DNA from: Nocardia flavorosea NBRC 108225
GTDB taxonomy: Bacteria; Actinomycetota; Actinomycetes; Mycobacteriales; Mycobacteriaceae
Length of the DNA stretch: 64,000 nt
Direction of reading: 5' to 3'
Assembly (NCBI RefSeq): GCF_001613385.1
Contig: NZ_BDCG01000018.1
Span: forward strand, 62,001 to 126,000
Program-made: the position numbers and the translations under genes
Shown: positions 28,104 to 35,800 of the stretch, in pieces
How the letters are laid out: every line of letters starts with the position of its first letter
Numbering within the stretch: the first letter of the stretch is position 1
The notes under the pieces: generated by a model
What the model was told of the DNA's origin: nothing
Database searches by the model: none
The model's input: only the letters and a program-made list of their open reading frames with translations

Positions 28104-29078
28104 TCAGCGGCCGGCGATGAGGGCGGTGCGGGCGAGTTCGGCGGCGCCGATCATTCCGGCGGCTTCGCCCAGTTGGGTGGTGCGGATGCGGGCGAGGGGC
28201 CGGTGGCCGTGGCCGGTGACGGAGGCTGCATATTCTTCCCGGGCCTCGTCGAGAAACAGTGGGGCCGAACTGCTGACCCCGCCGGCGACGACAACCAGGT
28301 CCGGGTCGAAGATATCGCCCACGAACGCCAGGCCCAGGCCGAGCCAGCGGGCGAAATCGGCCATCACCCGCAGGGCCAGCGGGTCGCCGTCCTGGGCGGC
28401 GCCGGCCACCCGGCGGCCGGTGAGTGCACCGGGGTCGGCGATCACCTCTTTCGCCAGCAGCGACGGGGTGGAGTCGACGGCTACCAGTTCTATCGCGGAT
28501 TCGGCCAATGCCGTTCCGCTGCAATACCGCTCCCAGCAGCCCCGTTTACCGCAGCCGCAGTCGCGGCCGCCGGGGACGACCTGCAGATGCCCGAGTTCCG
28601 GTGCGACACCGTGGGTACCGCGATACAGCACACCGTCGATCAGCAGCGCGGCGCCGATCCCGGTGCCGATCGCCACGAGAACGACGTTGTGACCGCCCGC
28701 CGCGGCGCCGAACCGGTATTCGGCCCACATGGCGGCATTGGCGTCGTGCTCCAGCAGGACGGGCAGGCCGATCCGGCCGGTGAGGCGTTTCGCCACCGGA
28801 GCGTCGCGCCAGGGCAGATGCGGGGCGAACCGGACCGTGCTGCGATCGGCCGAAACGAACCCGGCCACGGCCAGGCCGACGGCGTCGATATCGTGCCGGT
28901 CGCCGAGTTCGCGGACGGCGCGTTCGAGCGCGCCTTCCAGCGCGGGCGCCGAATGCGGGGTCGGGCACTGCACCGTATCGAGCACCTCGCCCGTTCCGTC
29001 GACCACCGAGGCGCGGATATTCGTCCCGCCGATATCGACACCCACGGTCAGTGGAGCGCCCGGAGCGGACGTGCTCAT
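28104..29078 (-). CDS. ROK-family glucokinase-like sugar kinase
   Basis: 324 aa. The ATP phosphate-1 motif GVDIGGTNIRASVVD is at residues 13-27, the catalytic Asp lies in EHDANAAMWAEY, and the ROK zinc motif CGCGKRGCWERYCSG is near 171, preceded by the zinc His in ELGHLQVV. It phosphorylates glucose or a related sugar. Its ATG overlaps the stop of the preceding CxxCxxC protein (ATGA), so it is the last gene of the operon running from the SRPBCC gene at 31868. Confidence 0.9.
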   Translation of the reverse strand: MSTSAPGAPLTVGVDIGGTNIRASVVDGTGEVLDTVQCPTPHSAPALEGALERAVRELGDRHDIDAVGLAVAGFVSADRSTVRFAPHLPWRDAPVAKRLTGRIGLPVLLEHDANAAMWAEYRFGAAAGGHNVVLVAIGTGIGAALLIDGVLYRGTHGVAPELGHLQVVPGGRDCGCGKRGCWERYCSGTALAESAIELVAVDSTPSLLAKEVIADPGALTGRRVAGAAQDGDPLALRVMADFARWLGLGLAFVGDIFDPDLVVVAGGVSSSAPLFLDEAREEYAASVTGHGHRPLARIRTTQLGEAAGMIGAAELARTALIAGR

Positions 29079-29590
29079 GGCTTGATGGTTATGGGGATAC
29101 CGACATACCGGGACCTTCCGGCCGCGGGGGCGGTCGGTTCGGCCGGGGCGCCGCTATCCGGGCGGCCCGCCCGGCTGCCCGCCGCGGCAGCGGGTGCGGC
29201 GGCCGGTGGTGCTTCGTCCGAATCGGCCGCCGTCTCGTGGCCTTCCTGATGGCCGGTTCCGGAACGACCGTGCGCGGCTGAGTAACCCGCCCCGTGACCA
29301 TGCGGCATCACCGGATCGACCGGTTCGCCCGCAAGCGCCTCCCGCAGGATGGTGACGATCGCCGTACCGTGTGCCGCGACGGTCGCCAGCACCTCGTGCT
29401 GTTCCCCGCGGACCAGTGCGGCCGCGGCACACAGCGGGCACCAGGTGCAATTGCCCCATTCCGGTTTGCCGTCCGCGGCCGCGTCGCGCAGTACCGGTTC
29501 GACCCGCTCCAGCACGGCCTCTGCGAGCAGACGCAGTTCCTCGGCGAATTCGGCGATACCCTCCGGCTGCCGGTATTCGGTTCCGGTCAT
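29075..29590 (-). CDS. Conserved hypothetical protein with CxxCxxC motif (Rv2183c-like)
   Basis: 171 aa. The N-terminal 75 residues are helical and end with GNCTWCPLCAAAALVRGEQHEV, a cysteine triplet that could bind metal. The C-terminal half is low-complexity Ala/Pro/Gly/His. ATG 29590 overlaps the stop of the ArsA-like gene (ATGA) and its own stop overlaps the ROK kinase start. The family is conserved next to the ArsA-like ATPase in mycobacteria and nocardiae; function unknown. Confidence 0.8.
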   Translation of the reverse strand: MTGTEYRQPEGIAEFAEELRLLAEAVLERVEPVLRDAAADGKPEWGNCTWCPLCAAAALVRGEQHEVLATVAAHGTAIVTILREALAGEPVDPVMPHGHGAGYSAAHGRSGTGHQEGHETAADSDEAPPAAAPAAAAGSRAGRPDSGAPAEPTAPAAGRSRYVGIPITIKP

Positions 29591-30969
29591 CGCGGCCACT
29601 CCTGCGGGTCGGGCCGGAAACGGACCACCAGGTATCCGTTGTCCAGTTCGGCGGTGCTGACGGTGCAGCGGCGCAGTACCGGCGCCAGGCGCAACCGCCG
29701 GCGCACGCCGTCGGCTCCCACGATCAAATCGTCCTCCACTCGTCCCAGGCGCAGCGTGGCCGGATCCGCTACCGGTAGCTGGATACGCAGCGCATATACC
29801 GAATGCAAACCCGTGCCCGATTCCAATCGGACGGCGGGGGCCGCGGCCTGGCCGGCCGCCGCCGAACCCGCATCGTCGCGCATCGCCGCGTTGCTGTCAC
29901 GCCGAACGGCCCCGGCGTGGCCGGTATCGCTCACGGCCCCGGTCCCGCCGGCGGGCGCGCGGTCTCCGGTGCCGCCCGCGAGCACGAGGTCGCCGCTGTA
30001 CCGCGCCGGAACGACGCAGGACAATCCCGCGAGCGGGCCGATACCCACCGGTTCGGCGCCGGTATGGCCGGCCACCAAGACCGGGATCTCCGGCATCGAC
30101 CGGCGCAGTCCGGCGATCACATCCCATTGCTCGGCGTAGCGATGCGAATACCAGCGCACCGCAGGATGCTGCGGTTCCGGCCCCGGCGGCGGGACTTCGG
30201 GCAGCACCTTGTTCACCACCACCGCCTGCAGTCGTAGCCCGAGCAACGCCGTCGCCGACCGCACCCGCGCCGATTCCGCGACCGCCACCCGTTCGGCCAG
30301 GGTGATCAGCCGGGCACTGGTGCGTTCGGGATCAGCCAGCAGATCACGGACCTCGGTGACGGCGGCGACGATCCGCTGCATCGTCGCCGCCAGGACCGCG
30401 CGCCGCAGATCGGTACCGATCGCGCTCATCATCCGCTGATGCGGCGGCCAGATCCGGTCCAGGTAACCGAGCAGAGTGTCCGGCGCGGTGAGGATGCGCA
30501 GCATATCGGCAGTGGGCGGGCAATCCAGGACGATCACATCCCAGTCGTCGTCGGCGGCGTACTGGGTGATTTCCACCAGCATCAGCAGTTCCTGGACACC
30601 GGGCAGCCCGGTCAGCTCCGCCGGATCCAGCGCGCCCAGGTCGAGCCCGTGGTCATGGCCGGGATCGGCCGCCAGCACATCGGCGATCTCCCGGAAACGG
30701 TCTTCCAGCAACGCCAGCGAATCGAGTTCGATCACGTCCAGACCGGGGACGACCCGGATGATTCCGGGCACCGCACCGGGGTCGTGCGCGAACCGGAAAC
30801 CCAGTGCATCCCCGAGGGAATGCGCCTGGTCCAGCGAGGCCACCAGAACCCGCTGTCCTTCGCGCGCATAACCCATGGCCTGGGCGCAGGCCAGCGTCGT
30901 CTTACCGACACCGCCCTTGCCGACGAACAATTCGACCCGCGTCCGCACGCGCCGGGTACGGCCCGGCAC
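29587..30969 (-). CDS. ArsA/GET3-like ATPase (Rv2184c-like)
   Basis: 460 aa. The deviant Walker A motif GKGGVGKTTLACAQA is at residues 17-31 and the switch-II segment VIVLDCPPTADMLRIL near 145, as in ArsA/Get3 P-loop ATPases. ILTAPDTLLGYL and VVVNKVLPEVPPPG follow the family pattern. A low-complexity Ala/Gly insert (about 345-385) precedes a beta-rich C-terminal domain like the alpha-crystallin-type tail of actinobacterial ArsA homologues. No arsenical metal-site cysteines are seen, so arsenite export is unlikely. Confidence 0.87.
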   Translation of the reverse strand: MPGRTRRVRTRVELFVGKGGVGKTTLACAQAMGYAREGQRVLVASLDQAHSLGDALGFRFAHDPGAVPGIIRVVPGLDVIELDSLALLEDRFREIADVLAADPGHDHGLDLGALDPAELTGLPGVQELLMLVEITQYAADDDWDVIVLDCPPTADMLRILTAPDTLLGYLDRIWPPHQRMMSAIGTDLRRAVLAATMQRIVAAVTEVRDLLADPERTSARLITLAERVAVAESARVRSATALLGLRLQAVVVNKVLPEVPPPGPEPQHPAVRWYSHRYAEQWDVIAGLRRSMPEIPVLVAGHTGAEPVGIGPLAGLSCVVPARYSGDLVLAGGTGDRAPAGGTGAVSDTGHAGAVRRDSNAAMRDDAGSAAAGQAAAPAVRLESGTGLHSVYALRIQLPVADPATLRLGRVEDDLIVGADGVRRRLRLAPVLRRCTVSTAELDNGYLVVRFRPDPQEWPR

Positions 30970-31010
30970 GCCGTCGGGGCGGGCCTGCGCTCCGGTGCTG
31001 CGCGGCCCGG

Positions 31011-31448
31011 TCAGCCTTCGACCCGTTTCTTCAGTTCCTTGAGCGCGGTATCGGTGATCACCTTCTCCGCCTTGCGTTTGAACATGCCGATCATCGGAAT
31101 GGTCAGATCCACGGTCAGTTCGTAGCGCACCTCGGTGCCACCGTCCGGCTGCTCGGCGAGTTCGTAGCGGCCTTCCTGTGCCTTCTGCAGCTCACCGCTG
31201 ACCAGCGTCCAGCTCACTGCCAGATCATCGGGGCGCCAGGTGTAGGACAGCACGTAGGTGTCCTTGACGACACCGGCGTCCAGCACGAATCGAGCGGTGC
31301 GTGCGCGACCATCGGGTCCGGTTTCGAGTACCTCCACCGATTTGGCCGCCGATACCCATTCCGGGTAGGACGCCAGATCGGCGATAACGGACATCACCTG
31401 CGGGGCGGGCGCCGCGATGACGATCGATCTCTGGGTCCGGTCGGCCAT
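31011..31448 (-). CDS. SRPBCC-family protein (Rv2185c-like)
   Basis: 145 aa START/Bet v1-like fold: RSIVIAAPAPQVMSVIADL, PEWVSAAKSVEVLE, the central strand series YVLSYTWRPDDLAVSWTLV and a C-terminal helix KAEKVITDTALKELKKRV. These proteins bind lipids or polyketides. It is second in the five-gene minus-strand group that begins at 31868. The ATG has a GGAACC-type weak ribosome site upstream. Confidence 0.87.
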   Translation of the reverse strand: MADRTQRSIVIAAPAPQVMSVIADLASYPEWVSAAKSVEVLETGPDGRARTARFVLDAGVVKDTYVLSYTWRPDDLAVSWTLVSGELQKAQEGRYELAEQPDGGTEVRYELTVDLTIPMIGMFKRKAEKVITDTALKELKKRVEG

Positions 31449-31490
31449 AGGTTCTCAGTGGTTCCTTTCGGCGGTGCGGTATGGAATTCG

Positions 31491-31868
31491 TCAGTTCCCG
31501 GGTGAGACTCCGGCCGGCCGATCGCCCTCGAGCCGATCCTTGAGTTCGAACGACATCACCTTGCCCGCGACCCGTCGCTCCCGGTTGGCCGCGGCGAGTT
31601 TACGTGGCGGCAGCTGCCGCGACGGCTCGGCGTGCAGGAAGTAGTGCAGGATCACCCCGTCCAGCGCAGGCTCCAGCCACACCTCCATGGTGCCGGTCAA
31701 TGCGCCCTGCACCGACCAGCGAATACCCTTGTCGCCCCGGTCTTCCCGGACATCGAGCTCGAGATCGGGCCACCAGCGCCGCCATTTTCCCGGGGCGGAC
31801 AGCGCGGCGGCCACCGCGGCACCCGGCGCGGCGAGAAATGTCTGGTCGGCGACCTGGATACTGCTCAC
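31491..31868 (-). CDS. SRPBCC-like protein (Rv2186c-like)
   Basis: 125 aa. A second small Bet v1-type protein: QTFLAAPGAAVAAALSAPGKWRRWWP, then GIRWSVQGALTGTMEVWLEP and a basic C-terminal helix. It is the first gene of the SRPBCC-SRPBCC-ArsA-CxxCxxC-ROK group. Start GTG 31868 is 7 nt after a -10 element. Function unknown; lipid binding is inferred from the fold. Confidence 0.83.
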   Translation of the reverse strand: MSSIQVADQTFLAAPGAAVAAALSAPGKWRRWWPDLELDVREDRGDKGIRWSVQGALTGTMEVWLEPALDGVILHYFLHAEPSRQLPPRKLAAANRERRVAGKVMSFELKDRLEGDRPAGVSPGN

Positions 31869-31875
31869 CCGGCTG

Positions 31876-31881
31876 AGCGTA
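31876..31881 (-). promoter_or_regulatory. -10 box (TACGCT), leaderless start of the ArsA/SRPBCC operon
   Basis: TACGCT is 7 nt before the GTG at 31868, the first gene of the five-gene group. Confidence 0.5.
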
Positions 31882-31981
31882 GTAGATGCTGAAACATGCG
31901 GCGCCTGCGGCGCCGGGGGTTGTGGCCGCTGTGTTTATTTTGCGCCACCAGCGGCGGCGCGGGTTTCGGCCCCCGAGCTCG

Positions 31982-32039
31982 CTGCTGTCAGCACTCGACA
32001 CCCGCGGCTGCGCCGCGTCGCATCGAGCACCGACAGCAG
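31982..32039. repeat. 58-nt three-tier imperfect inverted repeat
   Basis: CTGCTGTC (31982-31989) pairs with GACAGCAG (32032-32039); inside it CTCGA pairs with TCGAG, and at the tip CGCGGC pairs with GCCGCG around a TGC loop. Could be a terminator or a structured RNA. Confidence 0.7.
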
Positions 32040-32251
32040 GGACGGGCGAAACCGTTCAGGGCCTCGCCTAACTCGACTGCGCCGCTGGGCGCGTCGGGGC
32101 CGGTGCGGGCGGGATCGTTGAGGGGCTTGCTGGACTCAACGGTGCTGCCGGCCGGGTTGGTGATGTTCATGGATCGGGACGTTTCAGGGTCGCGCTGGAG
32201 CCGGCACCACGGTGGTCGTTCCGATGCCGGGCAGGGGCCGAGCCCGAGGTC

Positions 32252-33376
32252 CTACAGGAACCCGCGGAGGCGGGTGCCCAGGGTGTCCCAGCGCCAGTGG
32301 CGGTCGACGAAGGCGCGGCCCGCGGCGCCCATGGCGGCGGCCGCGTCACGATCGGCGAGGATATCGCCGATCGCTTCGGCGACGAGGTCGGCGCGACGGC
32401 CGTCGACGACGCGTCCGGTTTCGCCGTCGCGCACGGTTTCCGGTGCTCCACCGGACATTCCGGCTACCACGGGGACGCCGCTGGCGGAGGCCTCGAGGTA
32501 GACGATGCCGAGACCCTCGACGTCCAGGCCCGCGCCGCGGGTGCGGGCCGGCATGGCGAAAACATCGGCGATGGTGTGGTGGGCGGCGAGTTCGGCCGCG
32601 GCGACCCGGCCGGTGAAAACGACATCGTCGCCGAGGCCGAGCGCCTCGGCGAGGCCACGCAGCCGGTCTTCGTACGGACCGCTACCGGCGATCACCAGGA
32701 CCGCGCCGGGGATCCGCTCCCGGATCCAGCGCATCGCGATCAGCAGGACGTCTTGCCCCTTGCGCGGTACGAGCCGGGACAAGCACAGAATCGTGGGCCG
32801 ATCGCCGAGGTTGTAGCGTTCACGCAGTTCGGCGCGGGCGGCGGGGTCGGGGCGGAACTTCTCGGTATCCACGCCCGGCGGTAGATGTTCGAGTGCGGCA
32901 TCCGGCCCGAAGGCGGCCGCGAACCGGCGCCGGGTGTATTTGCTGACGTAGGTGACGATATCGGTGTTCTCGCCGATGACCCGCAATGCCTGCCGCGCCG
33001 CCGGCAGCATCGACCAGCCCACCTCGTGACCGTGGGTGCTGGCGATGATCCGTTCCGCGCCGGCCCGTCGCAGCAGCGGCGACAGCAGCGCCAGGGGAGC
33101 GGCGGCACCGAACCAGACCGTTTCGCAGCCTTCGGAACGCAGCAGCTTACGTGCGCGGCGCGCGACGGCGGGGGTCGGCAGCATGAGGGAGGTGGGATGG
33201 CGGACCACCTGGAACGGTTGCTGCGCGTCGAATCGGGTATGGCTGTCACCGCGCCAGCGGGGCGCGTAGACGACCAGATCGTCGGGCGGCAGCTGACCGG
33301 TCATCGCCTGCAGATAGGACTGGATACCTCCCGGACGTGGCGGGAAATCATTGGTAACCAGCAGAGTTCGAGCCAT
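32252..33376 (-). CDS. pimB: GDP-mannose-dependent phosphatidylinositol monomannoside mannosyltransferase PimB'
   Basis: 374 aa GT4 glycosyltransferase that adds the second mannose to PIM1 on the cytoplasmic face of the membrane (Rv2188c homologue). N-terminal LLVTNDFPPRPGGIQSYL, middle STHGHEVGWSML, donor-domain RPTILCLSRLVPRKGQDVLL and the EX7E-like motif EGLGIVYLEASASGVPVVAG are all present. ATG 33376 is preferred to GTG 33385, which would overlap the -10 element. Confidence 0.93.
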   Translation of the reverse strand: MARTLLVTNDFPPRPGGIQSYLQAMTGQLPPDDLVVYAPRWRGDSHTRFDAQQPFQVVRHPTSLMLPTPAVARRARKLLRSEGCETVWFGAAAPLALLSPLLRRAGAERIIASTHGHEVGWSMLPAARQALRVIGENTDIVTYVSKYTRRRFAAAFGPDAALEHLPPGVDTEKFRPDPAARAELRERYNLGDRPTILCLSRLVPRKGQDVLLIAMRWIRERIPGAVLVIAGSGPYEDRLRGLAEALGLGDDVVFTGRVAAAELAAHHTIADVFAMPARTRGAGLDVEGLGIVYLEASASGVPVVAGMSGGAPETVRDGETGRVVDGRRADLVAEAIGDILADRDAAAAMGAAGRAFVDRHWRWDTLGTRLRGFL

Positions 33377-33383
33377 ATGACTC

Positions 33384-33389
33384 ACACTA
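33384..33389 (-). promoter_or_regulatory. -10 box (TAGTGT), leaderless start of pimB
   Basis: TAGTGT is 7 nt before the ATG at 33376. Confidence 0.5.
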
Positions 33390-33422
33390 TTGGCGATCGC
33401 TGTCCGGCGCCGCTCCGGGGCC

Positions 33423-34505
33423 TCAGTAGCGGCGCGCCGAATGGTAGGGAGTGGAATCCACCGGCGCTACCGCCACCGGAACTCCGAAGGTGGAGGCGTG
33501 CAGCATGAGGCCGTTACCGGCGTAGATACCCACATGGGAGATGTCGTCGTAGAAGAACACGACATCGCCCGGTTGCAGATCCGCGCGGTCCACGGGAGTG
33601 CCGTAGGCGGCCTGTGCCGAGCTCGTGCGCGGCACCTGCTTGCCGACCTGCGCGAACGCCCACTGCACCAGGCCCGAGCAATCGAACTGGTCGGGGCCGG
33701 TGGCGCCCCAGACGTAGGGGTCGCCGACGCGGGTGAGCCCGGCGGCCAGCGCGCTGGTTCCGCTGCCGGGGACCAGATCGGCGAGCAGGCTGTCGCGGTC
33801 GAAACCGGGCGGGAACGGGGAACCGGCGAGCGCGGTCCGGTCTGCGGTGGACAGGGTGCCCCAGACCTCGATGACCTTGGCGACCGCGTTCTGCAGATCG
33901 GTCTGTTTACGGCCTACATCGTCGCGGACGGCATTGGCCTGATCGGTGGCGGTGCGTGCGGCATCGGCGGCGGCCCGGGCCGCCGTTTGTGCGGCCGTGG
34001 CCGCGTCGGTGGCGCGTTTGTACTGTTTGAGCTGGTCGGAAGTCTGGGTGGCGACCACGTCCAGCGTCGACATCTGGTCCAGGAGCTGCTGTGGTGAATC
34101 GCTGACCAGTACGGAGAACAGCCGGTTGGTACGCGCGCCCTGGTAGGCGGCGATCGCGGTGCGGTCGATTATCGGACGGTATTCGGCGACCTCGTCGCGG
34201 GCCGCGTCGACGGCCGCGGTGGCCGCGGCCACCTTGGCGTCGGCATCGCGCTGGATCGTGAGCTTCGCGTCGAGATCGGCCTGCGCGGTGAGTGCTTGCT
34301 GATTGAGCTGTTCGGCCTGCCGGGACAGGTCGATCATCTGCTGGACCGCTTCGGTGGCCGAGGCCGGAGCGGGTGCCGGGACCGGATCGGCGCCGGCGGG
34401 GCCGCCACCGTAGAGCGCCGCCGCCAGGAGCCCCGCCGCGAGGACGGTACGGGCGGGCCGGCGAGACGGCCCGAGATTGCGGCGACTCCGATGATGTGTT
34501 GCCAC
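33423..34505 (-). CDS. Secreted NlpC/P60 peptidoglycan hydrolase with coiled-coil N-domain (RipC-like)
   Basis: 360 aa. Signal peptide (about 1-40), then a long Ala-rich coiled coil (about 50-200) as in RipA/RipC and FtsX-activated hydrolases, then a C40 peptidase domain: DCSGLVQWAFAQ supplies the catalytic Cys, SHVGIYAGNGLMLHAS the His. It cleaves D-Glu-meso-DAP bonds in cell-wall peptides. Rv2190c homologue. Start GTG 34505. A second, shorter C40 gene lies immediately upstream on the same strand. Confidence 0.92.
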   Translation of the reverse strand: MATHHRSRRNLGPSRRPARTVLAAGLLAAALYGGGPAGADPVPAPAPASATEAVQQMIDLSRQAEQLNQQALTAQADLDAKLTIQRDADAKVAAATAAVDAARDEVAEYRPIIDRTAIAAYQGARTNRLFSVLVSDSPQQLLDQMSTLDVVATQTSDQLKQYKRATDAATAAQTAARAAADAARTATDQANAVRDDVGRKQTDLQNAVAKVIEVWGTLSTADRTALAGSPFPPGFDRDSLLADLVPGSGTSALAAGLTRVGDPYVWGATGPDQFDCSGLVQWAFAQVGKQVPRTSSAQAAYGTPVDRADLQPGDVVFFYDDISHVGIYAGNGLMLHASTFGVPVAVAPVDSTPYHSARRY

Positions 34506-34667
34506 GGCCTGCCGTGCCCCGCTCTCCCTGTGACGCTGTGCGATGAACCGGTGAAGGTCTCGATCAGATTACGGAACGGTCCCGCGGGGTGTCCAGTACG
34601 ACACGGAACAGTCACGTCGTCGGATGAAAGTACCGCGTCACCTGACCCCCGCGGGACCGTGGCCGGC

Positions 34668-35246
34668 TCAGTAGCGGCGGGCCCCGGCGAACGGCATCGA
34701 CGAGATGGGCGCCAGCTGAACCGGGGTACCGGAGGTGGACGCGTGGACCACATTGCCGTCGCCGGCGTACAGGCCCGAGTGACCGCCGCCGTAGAACGAG
34801 ACCACATCGCCGGGGCGAAGGTCGTCGAGCGAGATGGGGGCGCCGGCGGACAGCTGGGCGCCGCTCGTGCGCGGTAGCTCGAGTCCTGCCTGTCTATACG
34901 ACCACTGCACCAGGCCGGAGCAGTCGAAGGCGTCCGGGCCGGCGGCGCCGTAGACGTACGGTGCGCCGACCTTCGACAGTGCGGCGTCGAGGGCCAGATC
35001 GCCGGCGGACTTGGTGGGGGTCACGAAAGGCGGCGGGGTGGCGGGGGAGCTGGGAGCTTCGACGCCGGGGATGCCCGCGGGGATCGGGATCTCGTTGGGC
35101 ACCTCGAAGGTTCCTACGCCGTGGATGGTCACCGGCTGGGCAGCTGCCGGGGCGGCGGGCAGTAGGAACGCGCCCAGGGTGGCAGCGCCGACGGCTCCGG
35201 TTGCGGCAGCCCGCCGCGCCTGTCGCTTGACGGTGTTGAACGCCAT
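34668..35246 (-). CDS. Secreted NlpC/P60 (C40) peptidase
   Basis: 192 aa. Signal peptide ending near AAPAAAQP, a Pro-rich linker (about 45-80), and a C40 domain with DCSGLVQWSYRQ (catalytic Cys) and GHSGLYAGDGNVVHAS (catalytic His). The C-terminal ends PFAGARRY, like the HSARRY end of its neighbour, suggesting a local duplication. It likely trims septal or lateral peptidoglycan. Start ATG 35246 with a GGAAGGACC region upstream. Confidence 0.92.
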   Translation of the reverse strand: MAFNTVKRQARRAAATGAVGAATLGAFLLPAAPAAAQPVTIHGVGTFEVPNEIPIPAGIPGVEAPSSPATPPPFVTPTKSAGDLALDAALSKVGAPYVYGAAGPDAFDCSGLVQWSYRQAGLELPRTSGAQLSAGAPISLDDLRPGDVVSFYGGGHSGLYAGDGNVVHASTSGTPVQLAPISSMPFAGARRY

Positions 35247-35787
35247 GATGCGGTCCTTCCGATCTCCCCGCCGGCGGTACCGGGTTGGTGCGCCGAACTC
35301 CGCGAGGTCTCGAAAAGATTACGAACAGATCACGGTGGTTTGTAAAGCCTGAGAGGGCGATAAGCGTGGGTCGATCAGTTTTCCGGCGGCAAATTGTGCG
35401 AGTTGGGTCACAATCGACGATTCGGTTGCGTCGCGGTTACGTCCAGCAGGCGCGCGGCGGATCGATCGGTGGCGTTACAGCGGGTTCTCTCTCGAATATC
35501 GTGCGATTATCGTGCGATTTCCCAGGGTTGAGCGGGTGGATGTCGCAGTGGTGACAATGGCCTGAATGTGTTGTGCCCGAATATTTGCCCTGTGTGGCCC
35601 AATCGGTTTTGGGCCGACCGACCATATTCCGTGTAAATGGGCAATTGGATAGCAAATAAACATCGACTGTGAGCTGGCGCACACATATGTGGTGAATGGG
35701 TGCCAACCGGGGAACAGGAACAGGTTCCGCTGCCTGTCGCCGCGATCGTCCCGGTCCGGTATCGCCGAACTTGTCGGGCCCCGCCAG
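35247..35787. promoter_or_regulatory. 541-nt gene-free control region upstream of the C40 peptidase gene, AT-rich core
   Basis: Between the C40 gene (minus) and the nuclease gene (plus). The part 35490-35700 is much richer in A and T than anything else in the window. It contains the tandem repeat TATCGTGCGAT x2 at 35497-35518 and a hairpin GGCCCAA-TCGGTT-TTGGGCC at 35596-35615. No riboswitch consensus was matched. Confidence 0.45.
35497..35518. repeat. Tandem 11-mer TATCGTGCGAT x2
   Basis: Two perfect adjacent copies, one helical turn apart, the arrangement expected for cooperative binding of a regulator. Role is inference. Confidence 0.6.
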
Positions 35788-35793
35788 TACTCT
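35788..35793 (+). promoter_or_regulatory. -10 box (TACTCT), leaderless start of DEDDh nuclease gene
   Basis: TACTCT is 7 nt before the GTG at 35801. Confidence 0.5.
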
Positions 35794-35800
35794 GCTCGCC

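Larger units (their letters stand above)
31869..32251. other. 383 nt interval; structured, with one possible 60-aa minus-strand ORF
   Basis: Holds the operon promoter at its left end and the downstream side of pimB at its right end. A minus-strand frame 32170-31988 (ATG start, 60 codons, begins MNITNPAGSTVESSKPLND, ends in a Cys-rich tail) has actinobacterial codon bias but no recognised homology. M. tuberculosis has fadD15 here; no acyl-CoA synthetase remnant was recognised. Confidence 0.4.

Noticed and set aside
29587-30969. Arsenite efflux ATPase (ars operon)
   Set aside because: No metal-binding cysteine triad, no arsB/arsR; neighbours match the Rv2183c-Rv2186c group.
35247-35400. Possible c-di-AMP (ydaO) riboswitch ahead of the NlpC/P60 genes, as known for some actinobacterial cell-wall hydrolases
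   Set aside because: The GGGGAACCC-type and GGGGTGAA blocks are absent and the leader is too short.
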